Assembly: GCA_030523425.1 (NCBI GenBank)
Contig: JAUNIP010000017.1
Location: forward strand, 1-34,053
DNA length: 34,053 nt
Direction of reading: 5' to 3'
Source of the DNA: Coriobacteriia bacterium
GTDB taxonomy: Bacteria > Actinomycetota > Coriobacteriia > Coriobacteriales > Eggerthellaceae
The notes under the pieces: generated by a model
Told to the model about the DNA's origin: nothing
The model's input: the letters and a program-made list of their open reading frames with translations, nothing else
Databases searched by the model: none
Shown here: piece after piece, positions 1-7,325 of the stretch
Layout of the letters: each line of letters opens with the position of its first letter
Position numbering within the stretch: position 1 is the stretch's first letter
Program-made: the position numbers and the translations under genes

Positions 1-7
1 TTCTACG

Positions 8-39
8 AGGCAGAACCATAGTCTAGCTGCCTTTCTTTT
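8..39 (+). terminator. Putative intrinsic terminator at the left edge
   Basis: Six-base arms AGGCAG (8-13) and CTGCCT (27-32) are exactly complementary around a 13-nt loop and are followed by TTCTTTT. This fits a rho-independent terminator for a plus-strand gene lying before the window. The stem is short, and no gene end is visible to anchor it. The remaining bases up to the first gene end show only a small GCGC-A6-GCGC hairpin (minus-strand reading) and nothing coding. Confidence 0.4.
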
Positions 40-116
40 GCGCTTTTTTGCGCCCCATTTCACATACGCCCCCGAGCAGCCGGACGTGCCAGGATTTCGC
101 AAAACTCGTTCGTGCG

Positions 117-908
117 TTATTGGTTGCTGTTTTGGCCTTTGGAGTAGATGGCGTTCAATAGGTGGGCCAGGGGGGCGGGCCAGAAACGTTTTAGCATGGC
201 CAGGTCTTCTTGGGTGCGGGTGTTGTCACGAATGAGGGCGGATGTTTCGGAATCTTGGTGGATGCGGTGGTGCATCAGGATGTTGTTGTCGTAGACGAAT
301 TCGCCGTCTAGGTGCGAAAAGCGCTCCCAGGCGTCCCAGTCCAGATTGCTTTTCATGTCTGAAATAAACGGCGGGTCAGGCAGGGTCTGCTTGTTCAGCG
401 TGACCGACGGGCAGCAGATGGCCGAACCCTTCGAAAGCAGCCCGCGCTTCTTGCGCGTGGTGGCGGCTATGCCGGTTTTCGCAATGGGTTTCAGCAACAT
501 GCGCTTCACGGACAAAAGCTGGTTGTCGTCAACTTCTTCACCGTCGCGCAGCTCGCCGTAGTTGGTGAAGAAGATGAGCGGGCGCGCGGCCCGGTTCATG
601 CCGGCAACGGCGCATTCGGCGTAGCGCGGCGCGTAGGTGTCGTCTTGGTGCGCAATGGTCACCAAAGGTGTGCTCGCGCAGATCACGGCGAAGTTCCAGT
701 CCGAGCCAATGCCAGGTTTCGCCGGATTCACGAACAGCGGGATGCCGGCTTCCTTCGCCACGTTTTCCACGTAGTCACTGGGCGTAGACGTGCACATGAT
801 GACGTTGGTCTTCAGCGTTTGCTGCTGCAGCGAACGCACACATTCGCCCAAGAAGGGACTTTCCTTGTAGGCGCAGATGGCGAAGGTGTGGTCGGCGGAC
901 GAAAACAT
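117..908 (-). CDS. Family 2-like glycosyltransferase (GT-A fold)
   Basis: A 263-residue protein with the GT2 pattern: an N-terminal strand and nucleotide-binding region (residues about 8-40, FAICAYKESPFLGECVRSL) and an acidic HQDD at 87-90 in the place of the DxD metal-binding motif. The later part is poorly recognisable and has no membrane segment, so it probably acts on the cytoplasmic face. It starts one base after the stop of the DUF2304 gene (TAG-c-ATG), which indicates translational coupling and a shared transcript with the two genes upstream. The acceptor and sugar cannot be read from the sequence. Membership of the GT2 superfamily is well supported; a role in a surface polysaccharide or glycolipid is inferred from the neighbours. 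Confidence 0.8.
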   Translation of the reverse strand: MFSSADHTFAICAYKESPFLGECVRSLQQQTLKTNVIMCTSTPSDYVENVAKEAGIPLFVNPAKPGIGSDWNFAVICASTPLVTIAHQDDTYAPRYAECAVAGMNRAARPLIFFTNYGELRDGEEVDDNQLLSVKRMLLKPIAKTGIAATTRKKRGLLSKGSAICCPSVTLNKQTLPDPPFISDMKSNLDWDAWERFSHLDGEFVYDNNILMHHRIHQDSETSALIRDNTRTQEDLAMLKRFWPAPLAHLLNAIYSKGQNSNQ

Positions 909-909
909 G

Positions 910-1269
910 CTAGTCGTCTTCGCCTGCGTCTTCGCGTGTGCTTGCGGCGTCCTTCAGCGCTATTTCCTGCGCCAGTTCGTTGATGCGGTGCTTCAGCAGC
1001 GAAATCTCGCAGGAATTCTGCAGAACCTTCCATAGCAGCAGCACGATGATGATCAAGAAGATGAAGTTGCTGGGGGACACAAACCCGAACAGCTCAGAGG
1101 TTACATAGGCCACCTGGGGAAACACGGCTATGACCACAAACACCAGGGCGAACACCACCCAGAAGATGGCGTCTTCCATGAGTATTTTGCGCTTGCGGAT
1201 GCGCTGCACCACCACGGCTAAGGCCACCACGGCGCCTAAGATCAGCAGGATTTGCAAAGGAAGGCTCAT
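910..1269 (-). CDS. DUF2304 family small membrane protein
   Basis: A 119-residue protein with three hydrophobic segments (about residues 3-22, 33-52 and 64-82) and a charged C-terminal helix (HRINELAQEI) ending in an acidic tail. This is the layout of DUF2304 proteins, which are typically encoded next to DPM1-like glycosyltransferases and are thought to help anchor them or assist at the membrane. The start at 1269 is preferred over a longer frame to 1290 because AGGAG sits 6 nt ahead of this ATG. The stop of the preceding GT2 gene lies 8 nt upstream and the next gene begins after a single base, so the three form one operon. The molecular activity of the family is unknown. Confidence 0.85.
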   Translation of the reverse strand: MSLPLQILLILGAVVALAVVVQRIRKRKILMEDAIFWVVFALVFVVIAVFPQVAYVTSELFGFVSPSNFIFLIIIVLLLWKVLQNSCEISLLKHRINELAQEIALKDAASTREDAGEDD

Positions 1270-1277
1270 GGCTACTC

Positions 1278-1958
1278 CTACCTGAACCACTGGAACAACA
1301 CGATGGACAAAATGGTGCGCGCCATGTACTTCACGATGGCGCTCAGCTTCAGATAGCTTTCGCCGCCTTGGCGGTCCTGCATGGTCACAGGAACTTCCAC
1401 GATTGCGTACTTCTGCCGCGCTGCCAACGCTATGGTGTCGGGTTCGGGGGCATAGTCGAAATCCTTCGCGAAGTTGCGTATCATGCGCGCGCTGTACAGG
1501 CGCATGCCCGACGTGGGATCGGTGATGCGCACGCCGGACGTCAGCTTGATGAGCCCCGAAATCATGGTGGAGCCCACGCCGCGCATGCCGCCCAACTTCC
1601 CGCCATTCACCAGGCGCGATGCAATGACCACATCCGCATGTTCGCGCTCCATGGCTTCCACCATGGGGGCGATGAAGGTGGGGATGTGCTGTCCGTCGGC
1701 GTCGAACTGGATAGCCGCGTCGTAGCCGTTGCGGTGCGCGTACTTCATGCCCGTGCGGAACGCCGAGGTGAGGCCGGTGTTGATGGGCAGGTTCACGCCG
1801 GCATACCCGTTTTTGGCAATGATGTCGCCCGTGGAGTCCTTCGAACCGTCGTTGACAACCAAATAGTCAAACTGCGGGCATTCCTTCACGAAGGAATCAA
1901 CGGTGCCCGCAAGGCATTCCTCTTCATTGTAAGCGGGAATAATGACTAATACTCTCAT
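1278..1958 (-). CDS. DPM1-like family 2 glycosyltransferase
   Basis: A 226-residue soluble GT2 of the dolichyl/polyprenyl-phosphate sugar synthase type. Visible motifs are VIIPAYNEEE (6-14), VVNDGSKDST (34-43), the catalytic metal-binding FDADGQH (85-91), and an ITDPTSGMRLYS segment typical of DPM1-like enzymes. Such enzymes move a sugar from a nucleotide donor to a polyprenyl phosphate at the cytoplasmic membrane. This protein has no C-terminal membrane helices of its own, and the DUF2304 membrane protein immediately downstream probably supplies the membrane link. ATG at 1958 is preferred over the in-frame TTG at 1964 because GAAAG lies at normal spacing from it. It is first in a three-gene minus-strand operon. 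Confidence 0.88.
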   Translation of the reverse strand: MRVLVIIPAYNEEECLAGTVDSFVKECPQFDYLVVNDGSKDSTGDIIAKNGYAGVNLPINTGLTSAFRTGMKYAHRNGYDAAIQFDADGQHIPTFIAPMVEAMEREHADVVIASRLVNGGKLGGMRGVGSTMISGLIKLTSGVRITDPTSGMRLYSARMIRNFAKDFDYAPEPDTIALAARQKYAIVEVPVTMQDRQGGESYLKLSAIVKYMARTILSIVLFQWFR

Positions 1959-2029
1959 CGACAATCTTTCGGCGAAAACGTGTCTTTTCTGTAGCTTCGG
2001 TTGCGCAGGGGCGCTTCTGCCAGTTCGCT

Positions 2030-2059
2030 ATTATAGACTATACCGTTAGGTACTAACCA
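2030..2059 (-). promoter_or_regulatory. Promoter for the minus-strand GT2-DUF2304-GT2 operon
   Basis: Reading the minus strand, a consensus TATAAT lies at 2035-2030. A weak -35 candidate TGGTTA lies at 2059-2054 with 18-bp spacing. It is about 70 bases ahead of the ATG at 1958. The -10 overlaps the upstream region of the divergent wall-protein gene. Confidence 0.5.
2032..2057. promoter_or_regulatory. Two adjacent dyads in the divergent promoter region
   Basis: TATAG-A-CTATA (2032-2042) and GTTAG-GTA-CTAAC (2045-2057) are two short perfect inverted repeats between the divergent genes, 25-50 bases before the GTG of the wall-protein gene. They overlap the minus-strand -10. Operator function is a guess; short AT-rich dyads arise by chance. 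Confidence 0.3.
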
Positions 2060-2081
2060 CTTTCCCGCAAGGGGGGATTTT

Positions 2082-4874
2082 GTGACTAATACATTACGTC
2101 ATTTGAACATAGCGAAGAAGGCTGCTGTCGCCTTCACTTCCTTGGTGCTGTGCGCATGCGTGGCGCCGTGCGCAGCCTGGGCGGCAGAAGCCGAAGTGGA
2201 CCCGCAAACCAGTGCGGCACCTGCCGGGCACTGGATGGTGACCGACACCATTACGGGCAGCATCGAACGTTTCTGGGTGGAGCCTTCGGGCGACATTGCG
2301 AAGAACCGCCTGATAACCGCCGACGAAGCAGGCTATTGGGCCTATGCCACGTCTACCGGCGCGGTGGTGCGCGGCGTGTATGCCGATCCTGAAACGGGCC
2401 TTGTGTACCTGGCGGACAACGACGGCAAGCTGTCTGACACCGGCTGGGTGGTCACGTCCAAGTACGGCCAGGGCCTGCAGCGCTACTTCGTGGATGCCCA
2501 AACGCACGCCTGCGTGCCGGGCTATTCCGCGGACGGCTATGACCACGCCACCACCCGCGAAGGCTTCGTGGTGCGCGGCGCGTACGCCGACCCGAAAACG
2601 GGGTATGTGTACCTGGCGGACAACGACGGCAAGCTGTCTGAGACCGGCTGGGTGGTCACGTCCAAGTACGGCCAGGGCCTGCAGCGCTACTTCGTGGATG
2701 CCCAAACGCACGCCTGCGTGCCGGGCTATTCCGCGGACGGCTATGACCACGCCACCACCCGCGAAGGCTTCGTGGTGCGCGGCGTGTATGCTGATCCCAC
2801 CACGGGCAACGTGTATTTGGCGGACAACGACGGCAAACTTTCGGGCACTGGATGGCTGGTCACGGATGCCTATGGCCAGGGCCTGCAGCGCTACTTCGTG
2901 GACGAAACCGCCCACGCCTGCGTGCCGGGCTATTCCACTGACGGCTATCCTCACTACACCACCGAAGCGGGCTATGTGTTGCGCGGCGAACTGACGGTGC
3001 GTGGCGTGCATCTGTTCGCTGACAACGACGGCCGACTGTCTATTTCCCGCTGGGTGTGCACCGACGCCGTCACGGGCAGCCTGGAGCGCTTCTGGGTGGA
3101 AGAATCCGGTGAAGTTGCCACCAACAGACTTATCACCCCTGACGAGGCGGGCTATTGGGCCTATGCCACGTCTACCGGCGCGGTGGTGCGCGGCGTGTAT
3201 GCCGATCCTGAAACGGGCCTTGTGTACCTGGCGGACAACGACGGCAAGCTGTCTGACACCGGCTGGGTGGTCACGTCCAAGTACGGCCAGGGCCTGCAGC
3301 GCTACTTCGTGGATGCAAAAACCCACGCCTGCATCCCCGGCTTTTCCACCGAAGGGTATGCCCATGTGACCAGCACCGAAGGCTATGTGGTGCGCGGGGC
3401 TGCCACGGTGAACGGCGAAAAGTACCTTGCGGACAACGATGGTAAGGTTCTCACCGACACCTGGGCTGTCACGGGCGCTTTCACCAACGGCGATCTGCAG
3501 CGTTACTGGGCAAGTTCCGAAGGCGCGTTCGCGGTGAACACGCTTCTTTCTGAATATGTGGCTGGCTACTGGGCCTATGCCACTTCCACCGGTGCGGTTG
3601 CTCGCGGCCGCTATACCGACCCCCAAACGGGCTATGTGTATTTGGCCAACAACGAAGGCGAGCTGGAAAACCCTGGCTGGCTGGTGACGAGCGCTTACGG
3701 CCAGGGCCTGCAGCGCTATTGCGTTGACGCCGACTACCATGCTTGCATTCCCGGCTTTTCGGAGTTCGATTACCTGCACTACACCACCAAGGACGGCTAT
3801 GTTGCCCGCGGTGACTACCTGACCGACATGGGCATCATCTTCGCTGACAACGACGGCCGCGTGGACGAAAGCGCCATGCAGGAAGGCTGGGCGGTCACCG
3901 ACGCCTTCGACGGCCGCGTGGAGCGTTATTACTTCCAGAGCTACGATGGCCACCTGTATGCCACCGTCGGGTTCTTCCAGGCGCAGCTGAACGACACCGA
4001 ATTGTGGTTCTACGGCATTCCGGAAGAAGGCTATGTGGTGCGCAGCAAGTACACCACCAACAACGGCGTGCTGGTGGCCAACGGCGACGGCGTGCTGATT
4101 GAGAATTCGTTCGGTGCGGGCTTTGCCGTGACCGATGCTTTCGATGGCGAATACCAGCGCTACTTCCTGCAGAATGTGGATGGCCACCTGTATGCGAAGA
4201 CCGGCTACTTCGAAGTGACCGAAGGCGGCGAAACCAAGGCCTACTTCGGTGACGAAGAAGAAGGGTATGTGGTGCGCAACGACACGCGCTATTACGATGG
4301 CGTGGTGTACAAGGCCGACAACGATGGCGTGCTGACCGCTATTGCCATCGACTACAACGCCAACGAAACGCGCGACCCCACGCTTTCCGAGGTCACGTGG
4401 AGCACGCATGCCAACTACCTGAATCAGATGCGCCTGTATGCCAGCATCTACGAGAGCGCCACGGATTGGTTCATCGCCGCAGACTGGACGCTGTGCCGCG
4501 TGACCATCTTGCAGCGCGTGAACGGCAACTGGGTGGTGTCGAAGACCTGGAACGGTAACTTCGGCTACAGTGGCGTCGGTAACGGCGACACGCACACCAT
4601 CAAGCATAAGCAGATCTGCAACTGGGACGACAGCTACTTCGGCTTGGGCTATAACGACTGGTCTTCGTGCTACATTGAGTCTTACAGCGACTACAACGTG
4701 GGCGGCCATTCCCGCTACATTCCAGGCTACGGCTACGAAGACTGCGCCTCCATCCATTCCACGGGGTACAACCATACCGGGTATGACAACCGGGGCTGCA
4801 TCGGCCTAACGTGGGACAATGCCAAGTTCGTGTATGACTACATCCCGGTTGGCACCAACATGTATCTGTTCTAA
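2082..4874 (+). CDS. Secreted wall-repeat protein with C-terminal L,D-transpeptidase-like domain
   Basis: A 930-residue protein starting at GTG behind AAGGGGGG. A signal peptide spans about 1-34 (AKK, hydrophobic core, cleavage near AAWA/AEAE). Residues about 48-770 hold roughly ten repeats of 68-78 residues, each with a GxVYLADNDGKL, GWVVT, LQRYFVD and GYVVRG pattern, resembling glucan/choline-binding-type wall repeats rich in aromatic residues and glycine. Residues about 785-930 look like an L,D-transpeptidase (YkuD) domain: a TDWFIAADWTLCRVTIL strand pair, His892, Cys906 in NRGCIGL, and a C-terminal AKFVYDYIPVGTNMYLF that fits the family's end. The usual SHGC(V/I)R is replaced by NRGCIG, so activity or substrate may differ. 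It probably acts outside the membrane on peptidoglycan. Three genes follow closely on the same strand (gap 21 nt). Confidence 0.85.
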   Translation: MTNTLRHLNIAKKAAVAFTSLVLCACVAPCAAWAAEAEVDPQTSAAPAGHWMVTDTITGSIERFWVEPSGDIAKNRLITADEAGYWAYATSTGAVVRGVYADPETGLVYLADNDGKLSDTGWVVTSKYGQGLQRYFVDAQTHACVPGYSADGYDHATTREGFVVRGAYADPKTGYVYLADNDGKLSETGWVVTSKYGQGLQRYFVDAQTHACVPGYSADGYDHATTREGFVVRGVYADPTTGNVYLADNDGKLSGTGWLVTDAYGQGLQRYFVDETAHACVPGYSTDGYPHYTTEAGYVLRGELTVRGVHLFADNDGRLSISRWVCTDAVTGSLERFWVEESGEVATNRLITPDEAGYWAYATSTGAVVRGVYADPETGLVYLADNDGKLSDTGWVVTSKYGQGLQRYFVDAKTHACIPGFSTEGYAHVTSTEGYVVRGAATVNGEKYLADNDGKVLTDTWAVTGAFTNGDLQRYWASSEGAFAVNTLLSEYVAGYWAYATSTGAVARGRYTDPQTGYVYLANNEGELENPGWLVTSAYGQGLQRYCVDADYHACIPGFSEFDYLHYTTKDGYVARGDYLTDMGIIFADNDGRVDESAMQEGWAVTDAFDGRVERYYFQSYDGHLYATVGFFQAQLNDTELWFYGIPEEGYVVRSKYTTNNGVLVANGDGVLIENSFGAGFAVTDAFDGEYQRYFLQNVDGHLYAKTGYFEVTEGGETKAYFGDEEEGYVVRNDTRYYDGVVYKADNDGVLTAIAIDYNANETRDPTLSEVTWSTHANYLNQMRLYASIYESATDWFIAADWTLCRVTILQRVNGNWVVSKTWNGNFGYSGVGNGDTHTIKHKQICNWDDSYFGLGYNDWSSCYIESYSDYNVGGHSRYIPGYGYEDCASIHSTGYNHTGYDNRGCIGLTWDNAKFVYDYIPVGTNMYLF
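2331..2497 (+). repeat. 167-bp perfect direct repeat, copy 1
   Basis: Identical over 167 bases to 3150-3316, offset by 819 bp (273 codons, in frame). It encodes the end of one wall-binding repeat and most of the next. Identity at silent positions points to recent duplication or gene conversion. Confidence 0.95.
2439..2580 (+). repeat. 142-bp perfect tandem repeat, copy 1
   Basis: Identical over 142 bases to 2643-2784, offset by 204 bp, i.e. exactly one 68-residue protein repeat. It overlaps the 167-bp repeat, so the stretch 2439-2497 exists in three identical copies in the gene. Confidence 0.95.
2643..2784 (+). repeat. 142-bp perfect tandem repeat, copy 2
   Basis: Second copy of the unit at 2439-2580, in frame. 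Unequal recombination between the copies would add or remove one 68-residue wall-binding repeat without a frameshift. Confidence 0.95.
3150..3316 (+). repeat. 167-bp perfect direct repeat, copy 2
   Basis: Second copy of 2331-2497. Identity breaks at both ends on single-base differences (2330 A vs 3149 G; 2498 C vs 3317 A). Recombination between the copies would delete 273 codons in frame. Confidence 0.95.
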
Positions 4875-4895
4875 GCGCAGGCGGGGGAGAAAGCT

Positions 4896-6176
4896 ATGCC
4901 TGAACAGCACCGTTTGCTCATTCTGGGCTCGATGCATGAATTCGTCCAGCTGGTGAAGAAGGCGCGCGCCCGCGGATGGTATGTGGTGGTGTGCGATGGC
5001 TATGCGGATGGCCCCGCGAAGCCGTTCGCCAACGTTGCCTACAACATCAACGTGCGCGACACGGCCGCCATTGTTGAAGTGGCCAAGAAGGAACGCGTCG
5101 ATGGCATCATCGCGTCGTTTTCGGACGTGCTGGCCGAATGCTTGGCCACCATTGCCACCGAAGCGGGCTTCGAACCGTTCTTGGCGCCCGAAAAGCTGGC
5201 GTATCTGCGCGACAAAAGCCTGATGAAGCAGATGTTCGACGAAGCGGGCGTGCCTTATGCCAAAACGGTGCGCGTCACGCGCGAAAACGCCGCACAGCAG
5301 CTGGCTGGCCTAACCTTTCCCTGCGTGACCAAGCCGGCCAACGCATGGGGTTCCCATGGCGTGAACTTGGTGCGCACTCCCCAGGAAGTGCTTGACTGCT
5401 TCGGCGACGTGGCCCGCTTTGCCGAAGAAGACTACATCTTGGTGGAAGAATACAACGACGGCTATGAGATCAACATGATGGCGTGGGTGTGCAACGGCAA
5501 GCCCGTGGTGCTAGACCTGGCCGACCGCGAAAAGTCCCAGGAAGACCCCAATGCGTTGCCTTACGTCACGCGCATCACCTATCCCAGCGTGTTCACCGGC
5601 ACCATCATCGAAGAAGCCACGGACATCCTGCAGCGCGTGGTTGACTTTTTGGGCTACGAATACGGTCCTTTGTGCATGCAGTTTTTCTACCAGCCGGGGC
5701 GCGGCATCCAGGTATGCGAATGCTGCGGGCGCATCTTCGGCTACGAGCACGAACTGTTAGAGCTGGCAAGCGAAGGCGGCTTGTGCATTGAAGACCTGCT
5801 GCTAGACAGCGCCTACGACAAGGCTTCGGTGGCGCCGCGCCTGGCTGCGCACAACCCGCGCTTCACCACGTGGGCTTCCGCGCTGAACTTCCACGCACGC
5901 GACGGCGTGATTGCCCGCTTGGAGGGCATCCCCGAAGAGGGCGGCATCGTAAAGGATTCGCTGACGTATCTGCACGTGGGCAGCGTGGTGTCCCATGAAG
6001 TGGGCGACATGCCCTACTTGGCGCGCCTGCTGATTGCCACGCCGGACCGCGAAGAACTTGACGCCGCAACCGACGCCTTGTTTGGCGCCGTTATTGCCGA
6101 AGATGCTGCAGGAAATTCGCTGGTGTGCGAAAATACCAGGGTGACCTACGACGGCGTCTTGAGTGCGGAGCTGTAA
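4896..6176 (+). CDS. ATP-grasp family ligase (carbamoyl-phosphate-synthase-like fold)
   Basis: A 426-residue protein with the ATP-grasp order: an N-terminal Rossmann-like preATP domain (LLILGSMHEFVQLVKKA), an ATP-binding lysine region (CVTKPANAWGSHGVNLV, about 148-164), ILVEEYNDGYEINMMAWV, and the metal-ligand strand near 275-279. That last motif reads E-C-C-G-R instead of the common E-x-N-x-R, so the usual Asn is Cys277. Enzymes of this fold join a carboxylate to an amine or thiol through an acyl phosphate. GGGGGAG lies 6 nt before the ATG. Its TAA is immediately followed by the ATG of the WecE-type aminotransferase, so the two are coupled and may act on one product, perhaps ligating an amino acid to an amino sugar. 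The substrate is unknown. Confidence 0.85.
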   Translation: MPEQHRLLILGSMHEFVQLVKKARARGWYVVVCDGYADGPAKPFANVAYNINVRDTAAIVEVAKKERVDGIIASFSDVLAECLATIATEAGFEPFLAPEKLAYLRDKSLMKQMFDEAGVPYAKTVRVTRENAAQQLAGLTFPCVTKPANAWGSHGVNLVRTPQEVLDCFGDVARFAEEDYILVEEYNDGYEINMMAWVCNGKPVVLDLADREKSQEDPNALPYVTRITYPSVFTGTIIEEATDILQRVVDFLGYEYGPLCMQFFYQPGRGIQVCECCGRIFGYEHELLELASEGGLCIEDLLLDSAYDKASVAPRLAAHNPRFTTWASALNFHARDGVIARLEGIPEEGGIVKDSLTYLHVGSVVSHEVGDMPYLARLLIATPDREELDAATDALFGAVIAEDAAGNSLVCENTRVTYDGVLSAEL

Positions 6177-7307
6177 ATGATTGACTTTAACGTTCCACCC
6201 TTTTTGGGAACCGAACTTGACTATGTGCGCCAGGCGGCACAGCACAACCACAAGATTTGCGGCGACGGCCCGTTTTCCGCCAAGTGCCACGAATGGATGG
6301 AGCAGCGCTTCCACACCCCGAAGGCGCTTTTGACCACCAGCGGCACCGCGGCCTTGGAAATGGCGGCCATACTGTGCGACCTGCAGCCCGGCGATGAAGT
6401 GATCTTGCCCAGCTACACGTTTTCTTCCACGGCCACGGCTTTCCAGATGGTAGGCGCCACGTTGGTGTTCGTGGACATTCGCCCGGACACCATGAACATA
6501 GACGAAACGCTGATAGAGCCCGCCATCACGGAAAAGACGCGCGTGATAGTGGCCATGCATTATGCCGGCGTGGCATGCGACATGGACGCTATTATGGACA
6601 TTGCGGCGCGTCACAACCTGTTGGTGGTGGAAGACGCGGCCCAGGGCGTCATGAGCACGTACAAGGGCAAGGCCTTGGGAACCATAGGCACCTTCGGCTG
6701 CTTTTCCTTCCACGAAACCAAGAACTATTCCATGGGCGAAGGCGGCGCCATTCTTATCAACGATTCCGCCTATATTGAGCGCGCGGAGATCATTCGCGAA
6801 AAGGGCACGAACCGCCAGCGTTTCTTCCGCGGCCAAGTGGACAAATACACCTGGGTTGACCGCGGCGGGTCGTATTTGCAGTCCGACCTGAACGCGGCAT
6901 ATCTGTGGGCCCAGCTGCAGGCGGCCGACGCCATCAACGAAAACCGCTTGGCTTCGTGGCAATTCTACTGGGACCATTTCGCTCCCTTGGCGCAACAGGG
7001 CAAATGCGTTCTTCCCACCATTCCGTCCGATTGCGAGCATAACGCGCACATGTTCTACCTGAAGTGCGAAAGCTTGGAACAGCGCAGCAAGCTGATAGCG
7101 TTTCTGAAGGAATGCGGCGTCATGGCGGTGTTCCATTATGTACCGCTGCATTCGTCCCCCGCAGGCCAGATGTTCGGGCGCTTCAACGGCGAAGACCGCT
7201 ACACCACTTCCGAAGGGGATCGATTGGTGCGTCTTCCCATGTACTACGGCATGACCCACGAAGACCTGCGCACCATCGTAGACGCTGTGTTGGCGTTTTT
7301 CGACTAA
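6177..7307 (+). CDS. wecE: WecE-type dTDP-4-amino-4,6-dideoxygalactose transaminase (DegT/DnrJ/EryC1 family)
   Basis: A 376-residue PLP enzyme of normal family length. It matches enterobacterial WecE motif by motif: GTELDYV near the N-terminus, RPDTMNIDETLIE (102-114), VVEDAAQGVMSTYKG (150-164), FSFHETKNY with the PLP lysine at 182, EIIREKGTNR and FFRGQVDKYTW. WecE converts dTDP-4-keto-6-deoxyglucose to dTDP-Fuc4N using glutamate, for enterobacterial common antigen in Gram-negatives. The start abuts the stop of the ATP-grasp gene (TAAATG). No dTDP-glucose synthesis (rmlAB) or Fuc4NAc transferase genes are in the window, so the keto-sugar must come from elsewhere. Family assignment is firm; exact substrate is by analogy. 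Confidence 0.9.
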   Translation: MIDFNVPPFLGTELDYVRQAAQHNHKICGDGPFSAKCHEWMEQRFHTPKALLTTSGTAALEMAAILCDLQPGDEVILPSYTFSSTATAFQMVGATLVFVDIRPDTMNIDETLIEPAITEKTRVIVAMHYAGVACDMDAIMDIAARHNLLVVEDAAQGVMSTYKGKALGTIGTFGCFSFHETKNYSMGEGGAILINDSAYIERAEIIREKGTNRQRFFRGQVDKYTWVDRGGSYLQSDLNAAYLWAQLQAADAINENRLASWQFYWDHFAPLAQQGKCVLPTIPSDCEHNAHMFYLKCESLEQRSKLIAFLKECGVMAVFHYVPLHSSPAGQMFGRFNGEDRYTTSEGDRLVRLPMYYGMTHEDLRTIVDAVLAFFD

Positions 7308-7325
7308 GCGAAGCGGGGTGCGCGC

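Noticed and set aside
2331-3316. Repeated DNA considered as CRISPR or a mobile element
   Set aside because: Repeats are in frame within one coding gene, too long for CRISPR repeats, without unique spacers of even length, and without terminal inverted repeats or a transposase.
2094-4775. 893-codon open frame on the minus strand opposite the wall-repeat gene
   Set aside because: It is the mirror of a repetitive GC-rich gene. It shows no signal peptide, domain or ribosome site, and its own repeats simply mirror those of the real gene, which has a signal peptide and a recognisable C-terminal domain.
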